From the NCBI GenBank assembly GCA_900491605.1, contig UESW01004252.1, positions 918,112-982,111 on the forward strand: a stretch of DNA of 64,000 nucleotides, in the 5' to 3' direction. The translations under genes were made by a program, and so were the position numbers. This document shows positions 37,801 through 48,714 of the stretch, piece by piece. The notes beneath the pieces are model-generated. The model worked only from the letters and a program-made list of their open reading frames with translations, was not told where the DNA came from and made no database searches. The DNA is from Calamus simplicifolius (Eukaryota > Streptophyta > Magnoliopsida > Arecales > Arecaceae). The stretch's first letter is position 1; each line of letters starts with the position of its first letter.

Positions 37801-38324
37801 GATATGTGCACCTGGAGTACTGCCCTAGACTAGAGAAAGTCTTCCCTTGGACCTTGGACCTTCCAAATCTAGAGAGCCTCCGCATCAAATTTTGCGGCAA
37901 TCTCAAGTCGGTATTCTACTCAACAAGGGAACCAATAGAAATCGGGCTTCAATCGCTCCAGGCTATATGTTTGTTGGAACTGCCATGCTTGCAGCATCTC
38001 CACGAGGACCAGAACTTTCGATTGCTCGCATTGGAGGAGCTTGAAGTCAGGGGATGCCCAGGCCTTCGTAGACTGCCTCTCTTAGGCCAGCCACCATCTA
38101 ATCAAGATGGTGACCAAATCAGCACCGCTGCCATGTCCTCCTCTGCTCCGACTACTCATGCTTCTCATCCACAAGTCCGTGTCAGTGGAGAGTCGAGCTG
38201 GTGGAACAACCTAGCATGGAATGATGAGGAGCACCATCACTGCAAGGATCACTGCTTTCATTTCAAGCCGCAACTCCCAATTGCTGCCATCAAACCTGGG
38301 ATGAAGAAAAGGCCCTTGATATGA
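34871..38324 (+). pseudogene. NB-LRR-like disease resistance pseudogene (At4g19050-like)
   Basis: Three overlapping frames form one protein. Frame 1 (ATG 34871 to stop 36349) has a short N-terminus without a coiled coil, then a degenerate NB-ARC. The P-loop position reads TIWIIGEEALLRQLTW with no GK[ST], the Walker-B-like strand is KKYLLVLINLLH, then RRLISTPSGD, and an RNBS-D-like YLLFLDVEGLHDD and ELVRYWVADGLI. LRRs follow (MPQLRVLDLSYTPLTSLPSS). Frame 2 (about 36330-37380) continues the LRRs (HCLRYLDLS, LRLLDLSNNHHLISLPQSLS) into VHIRVGDSRLFRTLDADAAE. Frame 3 (about 37360 to stop 38324) has further LRRs (FLKLRYVHLEYCPRLEKVFP) and a His-rich tail. Two frameshifts, near 36330 and 37365, break it. 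NLRs sense pathogen effectors in the cytosol; lacking a P-loop and split, this copy is unlikely to signal. Sequencing error remains possible for either indel. Confidence 0.8.
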
Positions 38325-38944
38325 ATCAGAGAAAGGTAAATAAATGACTTGGAACTCATATCGTCGTGTCTACATGTGATACCGTGTGTATCCATCCTTG
38401 ACTTGGTTTGGTTTGGTTTGGTGTTCACTGCCTCTCTTGTTTCTTTGCTGTTTGTTTTAATTTATGTTTTCTCTTGCAAGCCAAGATGGCATGTATGTTT
38501 TTCTAGCAAGGTGTGATTGGATTTATGTTGGCTTGTTATCGAGCGTGAAGTTTTCTGATTGTATGATTGATAAGCTTTTCTGGTGTTGTTGGATTTATGT
38601 ATGCCAATAAATTGTCATCTGTCTTGGATATGTAATCCCTCTCCTATATTTCATAAAGAACAGCAAGGGTGAGTGTTGCATCTATTGATTTAAATAATTT
38701 GTCATGTTAAAGAAAAACACTTTGGTGGGACGGAGGTTCCTGTTTCTTATCCAAAAAGAGCGGTTTTTGTGTGAATAATTTTTTATTCCTTAGAAATGGA
38801 TTTAGTGTTGAGTTGATCTGCACAAAGCTTCTCCATATATAGTTTCTTATTCATTCGCTAGCAAAAGCCAATGTAAATTGGATAAAAAATTGGTTCAACG
38901 GGAAGAGCATACCTCTTAGTTTTAATTTAAGCATAGAAGTTTAA
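38325..38944. other. 3' flank of the NLR-like locus
   Basis: T-rich sequence with a TTTGG repeat at about 38403-38423. Poly(A)-type AATAAA-like words occur near 38605 (CCAATAAATTG). No gene seen. Confidence 0.45.
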
Positions 38945-39420
38945 GGGTCTATTTGGATGGAAGAGAATGAAGGGAAGGGGGAAGGAAAAGAATAAGAAAG
39001 GTCATAAGTTATCTTGTTTGATAGGAGGATGAAAGAAAGAGGAGAAAGAGAATGAGAGTAACATGTTTCCCCTCTTTCTTTCTCAACGAAGATAAATTTG
39101 CTAACCCTCAAATTGGGGGTAAGCTCGAAAAGAGAAAAATGTTTAAGTCATATTTTTGTGGAAGATCAAAATATCTCTTCAATTCTTCATTCTTCTATTC
39201 TCTTCATTCTTCTATTCTTACTGTTCATTCCCTATTATGGAGGAGTATATTATCACATAACTCTTTTTCTTGTTTTCTTTCCTCTCTATCCAAACAAGAT
39301 AATTGATATTATTTTTCTTTTTCTTCCATCCTTTTTAAACAAGAAAAGAAGAGCAACCCTTCTTTTTTCTTCCTTTACATTCCATTCCTTTTCTTCTTTT
39401 TAAAGATCCAAACATAGTCC
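38945..39420. mobile_element. MITE, Tourist/Harbinger-like
   Basis: About 476 bp with inverted ends. The left reads GGGTCTATTTGGATGGAAGA; the right, from the other strand, reads GGACTATGTTTGGATCTTTA. The inner arms also pair: GTTATCTTGTTTGATAGGA on the left and ATTATCTTGTTTGGATAGAG on the reverse right. Flanks are TAA and TAG, a poor match to the TWA duplication of Harbinger MITEs. ORFs across it (39052-39403) are not genes. Confidence 0.65.
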
Positions 39421-40530
39421 TAGAGATAGTAAGGTACTGAAGAATTTTATGCAACAGTATTGACTGTCTGACCATACTCATGTACTGAGTGGCTATAGAA
39501 TGAAACAACTTGCCGTTCCTATCCTTATATCTCTAGCATCACTTAAGGCATCACTTAAGGCAATATAAGTCTTGAAGAGAAATGCCTGTCATGCTCTAGA
39601 CCTAATGTGGATCCAGGATACGGTAATGCACTGCACACTTAGGAATAGAACTCCTAGCATGCTAGATGTTGAACTTAAATAATGCTATAAAATTTATATA
39701 AACATATTATCGAGTTGAGTTGGTGATAAATATGATCTGATGCCAATCCGAAATGTTTTTCGGATTGAGATTGGATTGGGTCAAACATTTATTTTAGTCA
39801 AGCATCTACATTTTTTTTTAATTTTAGAATCATTAAAAATATATAACTAACAGCAAGGAATTTAACTTAAATTTTCAATCAAGTTTTTATTTAAATAATT
39901 CTTTTTAATTTTTAAAATATATATTAATATATATGATGGCCTTATAAATAAGAATTCATCAAAATAATTAATAAAATATAAAATTTTAAATAAAATTAAG
40001 TTAAATTGTATTAGAGGGAGATATAGTTTGTTAAGATAAAAGAAGGTATTAGTTTAAAAGAGAGTTTACAATGAATTTGATTTGGATAATTAGGGTAAAG
40101 GCAAAGGATATTTATGTTATTTAGGTTTTTGGGTCTTGGTTGGATCAGGTTTTGATCGAGTAGGATCTATTTTTTATGAACCCAAGTTAGATCTGAATAA
40201 CATATAAGCCAAATTTAGTTGAGATGAGATAAAAAAAATGAGATTCGAATTTGACTTAAAATTTATATCGAGCTTAATTTTTGAACTTGATATAATCTAC
40301 GGGATTTTAATTGCAGATCGGATTGAATGTAATCAGATTGAGATTAGAACGAGTCATATGTTCGATCGAACTCACATGTAGCTCTATATGTAGATGGGTC
40401 TCTCAAGGGGTAGGCTGGGTATTTTAGAATCATGTAGGCCCATCCGGTCTCTTCTAATCATATGGCACAATCAAGCAATCCTAACATAGCCTTTTTACTC
40501 GGAAACATTCCTAATTAATACAGTTCCAGC
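39421..40530. other. AT-rich DNA, no gene seen
   Basis: No supported gene or repeat, apart from the tandem phrase ATCACTTAAGGC at 39538-39560. Confidence 0.5.
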
Positions 40531-40541
40531 AAAGCTTCAAG

Positions 40542-40791
40542 CTGGTTCCATGACATTTGGTTTATCCTCCGTAAAGTTCACAAAGCTCAGATTTGGCATA
40601 TCTACCGTGAGGCCAATTCTGTGGTTGATTGGGTGGCGATCTCCGTGACCCGTCATGCTAAATTTTGGATATGAAACCAGGACGACCCCTATCCTCGTGT
40701 ACTTGAACAAATATTGTATTCTAACCTATATGGATTGACTCGTACTAAGATTGTGTGATCGCCCGTTTGTATAAAAAAAAAAAAAAAAAAA
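40542..40791 (+). mobile_element. 5'-truncated LINE (RNase H 3' end)
   Basis: The sequence reads as the RNase H C-terminus of a LINE (QIWHIYREANSVVDWVAISV, TRHAKFWI, then EQILYSNLYGLTR), matching the same part of the LINE at 13497-19475 (IRHIYREANSAADWIASRV). It ends in an A run at 40773-40790. A possible target duplication is AAAGCTTCAAG at 40531 and AAAGCTTAAAG after the A run. A stop interrupts WI*NQDD. It is a different LINE family member from the full-length copy. Confidence 0.82.
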
Positions 40792-41223
40792 GCTTAAAGT
40801 TGGCAATGGCCATACGTAATATCCGTATAAAAAAGTACAAAAGTTTCATATTGAGCTATTTTAATTAGGTACAAATGCAGTTTTTAATGATACCTTTAAG
40901 TGGGTTCTTCATTTTGGCCACGTTGTGGCAGTTGGGAGCGCTATTGGTGACCTAACCGGTTCTTTTTTTAAAAGAAAAAATTAATAGTATTACATCATTT
41001 TGCTTGCTGTTCAAAATAAACAAACAAATAAATAGATCAGTAAGATTAAACAATTCTAAATTATATAGTAGTATTGTGAAAAAAAATTAGCATACCACTA
41101 CTTGCAAAACCCACCAAATAAGCTATCTTATCAAAATTAAAAACAAATCCCACCATTTATCTTGACTAAATCTACCATGCTCTAGCATTAATCCTTGAAA
41201 TAGAGTTGAAATACATCCTTTAT
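40792..41223. other. AT-rich DNA, no gene seen
   Basis: No supported gene. The 9-base ATCCTTTAT at 41215-41223 is the left target duplication of the adjacent MITE. Confidence 0.5.
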
Positions 41224-41606
41224 CAATGTTTTGAAAATCGAACCAAACAACAAACCGGTTTGGCATTTGAGTCATGGGTCAATTTGTTCGACCGGATAAA
41301 CCGATTTAATCAGATGATATCATAATTAATTTTTAATTTAATAATATAAAAATAATAAAATATAAATATGAATTCAAGTGAAAAATTAAAATCTTAAAAA
41401 AATTAATTTTAATTTTTTTAATCAAAACTAAAAGTCTAAAAATTAGGATTGAACCAATTCTTCACAAATCGATTGGTTTAATAATTTTTTTCAATTGTGA
41501 TGGAATTATATAAAAGTTAACTTTAATAATAAAATTAAACGAATTGATGATCAATTTTTGATTGGACCAGTTCGATCGATCAATCCGATCCAATTTTTAA
41601 AATCAT
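41224..41606. mobile_element. MITE with 9-bp target duplication (Mutator-like)
   Basis: About 383 bp. The left end reads CAATGTTTTGAAAATCGAAC. The right end from the other strand reads ATGATTTTAAAAATTGGATC. ATCCTTTAT is present on both sides (41215-41223 and 41607-41615). The interior has further inverted similarity (GGTTTGG/CCAATC, ATTAATTTTTAA). A 9-bp duplication suggests a Mutator-type MITE. Confidence 0.65.
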
Positions 41607-41731
41607 ATCCTTTATAAACATCCTAAAGTCAATCCTATAAAACTCTTAGATGGTACGTATAAAAATGCCTTTAGAAATGTGTAGCTTAAACTATATATAT
41701 GAAAACAATTCGTATTTCTCCCCAATTCTAA

Positions 41732-41734
<3 letters not shown>

Positions 41735-41795
<61 letters not shown>
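41735..41795. repeat. (TA)n microsatellite at gypsy insertion point
   Basis: About 30 TA units directly abut the left end of the gypsy LTR at 41796. A 5-bp target duplication of TATAT type would be invisible on this side. Confidence 0.97.
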
Positions 41796-41800
<5 letters not shown>

Positions 41801-42193
41801 CCGCCAGAATTCGTCCTCCAACTCGGGCGCAGTTGATCTCCTGGGACGGACCTGCACACAAGTCCTTGTGCGAGAGGCATTGGGGTGGCCAGAATCTATT
41901 GCCGCCGGAATCCGTCCTCCGACTCGGGCGCAGTCGATCTCCTGGGGCGGACCTGCACACAAGTTCTCGCGCGAGAGGCGTTGGGGGTGGCCCTCCGCGG
42001 AAGACCCTCCGATGCTCAAGTCAGTGGGAGGAAATCGATGATCAATCAGAAAACGAGAAGGTGGATCTCTCCGATAAGTCTCTCCAGGGGTGGCCGATCG
42101 GGAGCTCCAGAGGAAAGAGCACCGACGAGCAGCTGGTGAGAGTGGGAGAGTGAGAGTGAGGGTGAGCGCATACCTGAGGGAATCTGGAAGTGT

Positions 42194-42204
42194 CATATTT
42201 ATAG
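42194..42204 (-). promoter_or_regulatory. TATA box in gypsy 3' LTR
   Basis: Minus-strand CTATAAATATG; identical to the word at 57049-57059 in the 5' LTR. Confidence 0.6.
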
Positions 42205-42504
42205 GTTGTCACGTGAATCTTAAGCGCCTTCTAGAAGGTTCGAAGGTTGTTAGGATACGGAGATGGATCGAATCGGGCCGTTGTGGGGCCGTTGGGATCC
42301 ATATCTTGTTTGTTAGGGGATCGACGGCTAGGAGAGCTCCTTGATGGCTTGAGATCTGATAGGTGCGTAGGTCCTAGGTAGCCGTGCTAGGTTCTAGACC
42401 ACTTCTCAATATGATTCCTTGCCTGGGATGTTGTTACGATAGGCCTAGGCTCTCCCGCGTCAGGTTCTGCGGAGGTGAGTATTGGATCGTGGATCGCTCA
42501 GTGA

Positions 42505-43080
42505 AGCCGAGCCATGGAAGCTCGGGGGAAACGAGCTACAGGAAGCTCGGGGAGGCCGAGCTATGGGAGCTCGGGAAGACGAGCTGTGGAAGCTCGGGGG
42601 AGCCGAGCTATGGGAGCTCGGGGAAGACGAGCTATGGAAGCTCGGAGGAGCCGAGCTATAGAAGCTCGGGAGGGCCGAGCTATGGAGGCTCGGGTAAGAC
42701 GAGCTGTGGAAGCTCGAGGGAGCCGAGCTATGGGAGCTCGGGGAAGACGAGCTGTGGAAGCTTGGGGAGCCAAGCTATGGAAGCTCGGGGGAGCCGAGCT
42801 ATAAAAGCTCGAGGAGGCCGAGCTATGGGAGCTCGGGAGAGCCGAGCTATGAGAGCTCGGGGGTAGTCGAGCTATGGGAGCTCAGGGGAGCCAAGCTATG
42901 GAAGCTCGGGAGAGCCGAGCTATGGGAGCTCGGGGGTAGTCGAGCTATGGGAGCTCGGAAGAGCCGAGCTATGGGAGCTCGTGGGAGCCGAGCTATGGAA
43001 GCTCAGGAAAGCCGAGCTATGGAAGCTCGGGGAAGACGAACTGTGGAAGCTCAGGGAAGCCGAATTACGGGAAGCTCGGG
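42505..43080. repeat. 24-bp hairpin minisatellite in 3' LTR
   Basis: About 24 tandem 24-bp units of the type GCTCGGGGGAGCCGAGCTAT followed by GGGA. Each unit contains CCGAGCT-ATGGG-AGCTCGG, a 7-bp stem with a 5-base loop. The unit length is divisible by 3, so it gives open frames with 8-residue repeats (such as PSYGSSGK) that should not be read as genes. Confidence 0.93.
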
Positions 43081-43163
43081 GATATCTTGGCGGGCGAAGG
43101 GATGGGGTCGGTCTTAGCCTCCTCGCACGAATATTGATGCAATAACAATTTTACCCCCCAACA

Positions 43164-43555
43164 CATGCCCTCCACTCCATAGTTCGAAGCGTAGGTTCGG
43201 GCATAGGGAGTATAAGTCCAGGTGGCACGCTTTGGATGGGGCGATCTGGTTTAGACAGCCCGTGCAATGATGCCTTAATTAATGCGGCAGGGTCATCATG
43301 CCTTCGTGGGTAAGGCTCCTCCAGAGGCGACGGTTGGGGAAACTCCACATAGTAAATCCCGATTAATGCGGTGTTTATCGAGGCGGTTCCGGATGCCTCG
43401 GGCGAAGTGCCTCACCTTCTTAAGATAGCTTCCTTAGGGGGGAAGCAAAGCGATAGCAGTGCAGTGTCTGTTTGCAATATTCTCTCATTCTATTTTCTGG
43501 AGAGTCTCGTCTTCTGCGACGTTCGCCGTTTCGCCTGGTGCTTTTTCCGGCTAGG
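43164..43555. other. gypsy internal region between 3' LTR and antisense gene
   Basis: Contains the purine tract and, on the plus strand, the upstream region of the antisense gene. No clear TATA box was picked out. Confidence 0.4.
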
Positions 43556-46542
43556 ATGACGATGAGTCTCAACGACGTAGCTACGGAGGTCGTTGCCGAG
43601 GATGTGGGAAGGATTCGCCAGAGGTATGGTATACCCCCAGATGTCGTTCTACGAGTGCCGGGGCCTGAACATAGGGTCTCGCAAGATCTGGAGCATGGGG
43701 TCTTTGTTTACGAAGACAGCTTGAAAGCAGGCCTCCGGTTTCCTCTCCACCCCTTGGTGAAGGAAATCATGACTCATTACAACATCTGTCCGGCGATGGT
43801 GGCCCCAAATAGCTGGCGGAGCATCATCGGATTTATCTCAATGTGTCATCAGATTCAGATCATCGCCACTCTCCCTCTTTTTCGCGCTGCTATCATTTAA
43901 TACTCGGAAGGAAATCGGAGTGGCCATACATCGGACCTCGGAGGTCCTTTAACACGATCATGGATAAGTCGTCCTCCATAAAAGGATGGAAGAGTCGGTT
44001 CGTCATCGCCGAGGGGAACATTGGTTCCAACTTCCCCGAAGATGGGGAAATTTCATCCAGGATGCGGAGACGCATCCGGTTTTGTCCGAGCAAGAGGAGA
44101 GAGATTTGGACGTCCTCCGCAACGGTCAGGTGTTCTCGGCCAATGACTTGCTATCGGAGGGTGCCCTTTTTGCGGCCGGGCTTAGTCCTCTGGACCCGCA
44201 AGGTGAGTCCTCCCTTTCGTCTTCTCCGTTATTTGTTATCCAGGCGAACATGGATTTAACTGTATACCTTCTGCTCTTGCAGCCAAGAGGTCGCATGGTC
44301 GAGCCTTGCCAAGAGGAAGAGAGGCAAGCGCCCAGGGGAGAGCAGTGGCGCGAAGAGAAGTAGGCCTGAGAAGAGGGCTCATACTTCCGTAATATACTCA
44401 CCGGATGTCGGGGTGACCACGACGGGGGCGTCGGAAGCAAGGGAGGATTTGGAGAGGACAGCTGGGATCCCTTGTCCCCTCGTGGTGGAACTATCGGATA
44501 GTTCGGACGATATTCCATTGGCTCATCTGGCCGCATCCCCTTTGAAAGATGAGCCGGCGATGGATTCAGCGGAAGTCGTTGTTTCTGGGGGGCATTCCCC
44601 AGCCATGGGTTTACTCCCGTCCTCAGTAGGAGAGGAAGAGGGAGCGGCCGCAGTTGGTGAGGTTCGGGGCGAGCTTCATCTTGGGCCCTTTGCAGGAGAG
44701 TCCGGGGGTAGCGACGTTGGGTTGCCCATAGCAGTTCGAGAAGCAAGCCGGATAGAGGTTCCGGCAGAGCCTGCAGGAGAGGCACAGGTGACAGTGACCG
44801 AAGGAGGTGGGTCAGAAGAGGGAGCGCAGTGAGATGAGAATCCCGCAATGGAGACTCCTTCAAGAAGGGTTTTGGGGAGGCTGGCGCTTGGGTTGGCCGA
44901 ATTATCTGAGGAAGCTCAAGCCAGAGTTCTGATAGAAGAGGCTGGAAAGTTGAAGGCCTCTCAGTCGGAGGTCGCCCAGGTTGGCTCCTCGGGTGGAGAC
45001 GGCCAGCCCAGTAGCTCGAACATGGGCATCGAGGAAGCTTTTTCTGCTTTAATAAGGTCGGCCTTGTACCTGGACGCATATCCCTTGGCGGACAAGTTTG
45101 CGGACTTGGAGTTGGTTGATGCTGCATTTGGGCAGCAGGGCGTGGCCGAAAGTATCCATCTTCTTCCCGACATTGACAATACGACCCTTATGAGGATGAC
45201 ACGGGCCTATGCCTCACGGGTGAGTCACCATTCTTGGGCGGTGGATAGTTTCTGGTTGACTTGATTGCATATTCTTACTCATTTTTTATCCTGTAGAGTG
45301 TTTTGCTTTCTCTGGCGATGTGCTGGCGTTTGAGCTTGGCGACGGGGGCCGGCATTCAGGCTAGGAGAGCCAGCGCCGAACTCCGATCGCGAGTAGAGGC
45401 ATCCGAGAAGTTCGAGGAACTCCTGGCCATTAGCAACAAAAGCTTGGCGGGGATGAAGGCGTCGTATCAGGCCGCTCTAGCCGAAGCGTCTAAGCAAAAG
45501 TGCAGAGTGGAGGAGTTGCAGGGGCTCCTGGCAAAGAACGATGATGCATGCTTAGAGTTGGCTTGCGTTAAGTCAAAGCATTCTGAGGAAGTGGCGGCGA
45601 TGCAGGAACATAATGAGAGTTTGGGCCGGCTGGGGAAGGAGGCTGCCGACGAGAGAAAGCGCCTGGCCAGAATGCTCAGTGAAGTAGAGGAGAAGCTGCA
45701 GCGGCGCGATGGCGAAGTCGCTGACTTGAGAGTCAGCGCTAAATGGCACGAAGGGATGATAGCTCGACTGAGTAACGAGCTATCCCAAGCCTGGGGAGAA
45801 GTCAAAACAAATAGTCGAGAATTAATGCTCTCCAGGAGAGGGTCGAGTTGGTTTGAGCCGATAGAGCAAGGGCCAGGGGTGAGGCCGAGGAGCTGACCAA
45901 AAGGTTGGCCCGACAAGAGGAGGAGGTACGATCTTATTCCCCCCCCCCCCCCTTTTTTGCTTCCTTTGTTGGTTTCTCATGGTGTTGACTGATTTCGGTT
46001 TCGCAGATGGCAAGGTTAGGGCTGGATAATCGGGCCTTGCAAGGTGAGCTTGCATCAAGCCGAAGTAGAAGTTCGGAACTCGAGGCACGGGCCGGCGAGT
46101 TCGAGGAGCAAACTATTTTTCTGCGGGCTCATATCGCGGAAGCCGAGAGACAGGTTGCTCTATTGCGGAGCCAAATGGCCGAGGCTGAGATGCAACTTGC
46201 CATGCTCAAGGGGGAACAGGACGTAATCGGTGCTGACGCCTTCCAACTCGGAGTGGAAGAATGCAGAGATAAAATATCCAGCGAGCATCCAGAATGGGAT
46301 CTCTCTTTCCTGGACGCTGAAGCTCTCGACGCTGTGACTCCGGGGGTGAAGAGGAGGATGAGTACGTCGACGCTTCGGATACCGATCTTGGTGCCGCCCC
46401 AGGTCCCAGCGAGGCTGCAGCTTCTGGAGGACATTCACAGACCATCAAGGAGGTGAAGATACTCGAGAAAGGCGAATCAAGTCATGCCCCTGCGGATGTA
46501 ACTGGGGGTTCCCCTGGAACAGACATGGTTCCCGACCTTTAA
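43556..46542 (+). pseudogene. antisense spliced gene of Tat element (gypsy-type transposase-like, coiled coil)
   Basis: Opposite to gag-pol. Exon 1 starts MTMSLNDVATEVVAEDVGRI and contains YEDSLKAGLRFPLHPLVKEI and APNSWRSIIGF, the PF04195-like 'putative gypsy type transposon' domain; two frameshifts follow (near 43850-43890 and 44010). Intron 1 44203-44282 (GTGAGT...TTGCAG). Exon 2 is acidic (VVELSDSSDD) with one TGA or TAG near 44830. Intron 2 45220-45296 (GTGAGT...CTGTAG). Exon 3 is a long coiled coil rich in Glu, Lys and Leu, broken near 45840. Intron 3 45926-46006 (GTACGA...TCGCAG). Exon 4 continues the coiled coil (LRSQMAEAEMQLAMLKGEQD) and ends in an acidic tail (PGTDMVPDL, TAA 46540-46542) after a frameshift near 46350. 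AATGAATGAA at 46594 may be the poly(A) signal. Its role is unknown. Confidence 0.75.
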
Positions 46543-46834
46543 AAGTCACTTATACATTTTGCTTCTTGAGCTGTAATTCTGCCTGACGTTTTTTAATGAA
46601 TGAACTTCCTGCTTCTATTTGAGTGCTTTTTCTTGGGTGGTCCTTCGTTCCAAATTTTGCCTCAATCGCAAGCGACTTATGGCTTGTTGGTGCTGTTTGT
46701 CGTTTTTATCTCAGGATCAAGGGAACGCATTGGCTGGGCCCAAGGCGGGGCGATAGCCTTGGCCTGTGAACCAAGAGATGATCGGGTTCGGTTCTTGTTT
46801 GAACGATGCAACAGGTTAATTAAAACTTGAGAAA

Positions 46835-46995
46835 CGGAATTGGTCGGTTAAGGCCGACGGACAGGGTAGGTCGGCTAAGGCCGACAGACGAGATGATTTG
46901 GCTAGGGCCAATGGGTGAGGTAGGTCGGCTGGGGCCGATGGCAAGGTAGGTCGGCTAGGGCCGACGGCAAGGTAGGTCGGCTAGGGCCGACATAT
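46835..46995. repeat. hairpin minisatellite, unit about 28 bp
   Basis: Six to seven units of AGGTCGGCTAGGGCCGACGG type. Each has a 5-bp stem TCGGC-TAGG-GCCGA. One unit near 46897-46912 reads TTGGC-TAGG-GCCAA, with both arms changed together. Confidence 0.9.
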
Positions 46996-48714
46996 GAGAG
47001 TGGTTACCGAAGCGGCGACATGTGGCGGATTTTGTGTCGGTGGCTTGAGGGCTGATGTATTTTTCATTTCCTTTTGTCACTTCTTTTTTCGGTGAATGAA
47101 AGAAGGGTTTGCGTAGCCTTCGCGCTCATTTTTGCTTTGAGACACTCAATTTTGTTGCACAAGTTCTTTGAGCGATTAACTTCATTAGGGAGCAATCGAC
47201 GAACAATCAGTTTTCGTGCTTTTTGCTCCTGCCAGCGCCCTGCCATTCTGCAGGTAAATCAGTTTTTTATTTCACCAAATTGATGATACGGCACTGTGGG
47301 GAACACAAAGCTGTTCTGGTGCTTTCCGAAAGGTTTTCAGGGCATTGGTCTTTTCCCACGCGGGTCGTTTTGACGTGCGGCGCACACCCGTTTACCATTG
47401 GAGGATATTACTTTCGTAGGACGATCTCCTGAACCTGCCAGTTTTCGTAAGGTCAGTGGGCGATTCTCTGCATTTAATGATCATGATTCGGGATCAGAGG
47501 AAATCTTCGCATGCGTCACAGTTCAGGCGGTGGGCTCGGCGCGCAATGGGGCGCTGCATCCATCCTGGGGGCCACGTGGAGGCATAGGCCAGGTGTTTGA
47601 ATCTCGGGGCTTCTGGCCTTGGTAGCTGTTCCCGTTCATTTTTGCCTATAAAAAGGGGGAAGAGGGGTCGCATTAGGTCGTCCCCAAAGTTTCTTTCCCA
47701 TTGGAGTTTCACCATGCTCATTTCTTTGGCGTTGCGAGTGGGAGGGTCGAGCTTCCCTCTTATAAGCCCTTCCCTCCGGACAGTTGGGGCGACGAAGGAG
47801 CCGCTGGAGAGTGGTTCGCCCTTAGGGGTGAGATCCGGAGATCATATGGAGAGCGCACAGGGAGGGCGCAGAGATCACACGGAGAGCGCACATATGCACT
47901 TCCAGTGTGACCTTTGTGGTTCCCCTTTGGGGACGTACGGTAGGAAGTGTACGCGGGCTCCCCATGGTTTGTGTGAATTTTGCCTCCTCCCCTGATTTGG
48001 ATTCCTGGGCTCGCCCGCCTGGGAATCTTTCGCCACATGGGGAGGGGGCGACGGTGTGCCGCCCGCAGGTACCTTGTCCTTGAGCCTTGGCAAGGTAGGG
48101 CGGTACACCCTCGGTTTGGGAGAGCGTTTCGGTGCCAGGGTCCCGGGCTTCCTACCCACTCGTCGGGGGGCCTCTCGGTTGGGTGGTTAGGGGTGACCTT
48201 CCGTCCACCCTTTCCAATCACCCTGATATCTCGGTTGGGTCACCGAGATATCATTATTAACCGAAGCTGGCCGCAACTATTGGTCCATGTCGCCCGCCCA
48301 TTATCGGCGCGAGCTGACTGTTTGCGGCTTATCTAGCTCGTCGGTCGGGCGCCGGAGCATCACAGTTGCCCAGTCTGCTTTGGAGCAGTTGCCCGAGTTT
48401 TGTACTTGTCTTTATTTTATGCATTTCAATGCTCTTGTAATGCCTCAGGCATTTGTAATTGGTTTTGATGGCAATGAAATAAAGAGAGTTCTGTTCTGTT
48501 TCTCAATCTCTATTTCTCTGTGCCAATTTGTTGTTGGGACATGGGGTACGTGCCGTTCATTTTTAGGCGAGGATCTCGCGCCATCGAACTAGTCGGGGCT
48601 TGCAAACTGCCCTGGTCCAAACGGAGGATTAGAGATTGTTTGGTGGTAGAATACGCTCCTTATCTTGGTCAGAAGCTCGGAGATTTATGCTTCGTCCCCA
48701 TTGGAAACCGAATG
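46996..48714 (+). other. gypsy spacer with a promoter-like site
   Basis: No supportable protein gene. It holds a TATA-like CCTATAAAAAGG near 47645 and a T-rich/AATGAAATAAAG signal at 48474, so a plus-strand transcript is possible. The ORF from ATG 47714 (ending CEFCLLP) is broken in the second copy. Confidence 0.45.
47645..47655 (+). promoter_or_regulatory. plus-strand TATA-like box
   Basis: CCTATAAAAAG, conserved at 58743-58753 in the second copy. The following sequence holds no intact ORF. Confidence 0.5.

Larger units (their letters stand above)
41796..43163 (-). repeat. gypsy 3' LTR
   Basis: Left LTR. Its outer 101 bp are tandemly duplicated (41796-41896 and 41897-41997: (T/A)TTGCCGCC(A/G)GAAT(T/C)CG...), which the right LTR lacks. 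A purine tract (minus TGGAGTGGAGGGCATG) lies just inside it. Confidence 0.92.

Noticed and set aside
39052..39403. Two overlapping ORFs rich in Phe/Leu/Ser
   Set aside because: They lie across the inverted arms of a MITE and are low complexity.
42384..42866. ORFs with 8-residue repeats in the LTRs (also 57337-58066)
   Set aside because: The 24-bp repeat length is divisible by three, so all frames stay open by arithmetic.
42505..43080. CRISPR-like look of regularly spaced repeats
   Set aside because: No unique spacers, plant context, units are contiguous.
47714..47995. ORF ending with CDLCGSPLGTYGRKC...CEFC, zinc-ribbon-like
   Set aside because: The same region in the second copy is frameshifted and stops early; Cys spacing is probably chance in a spacer.
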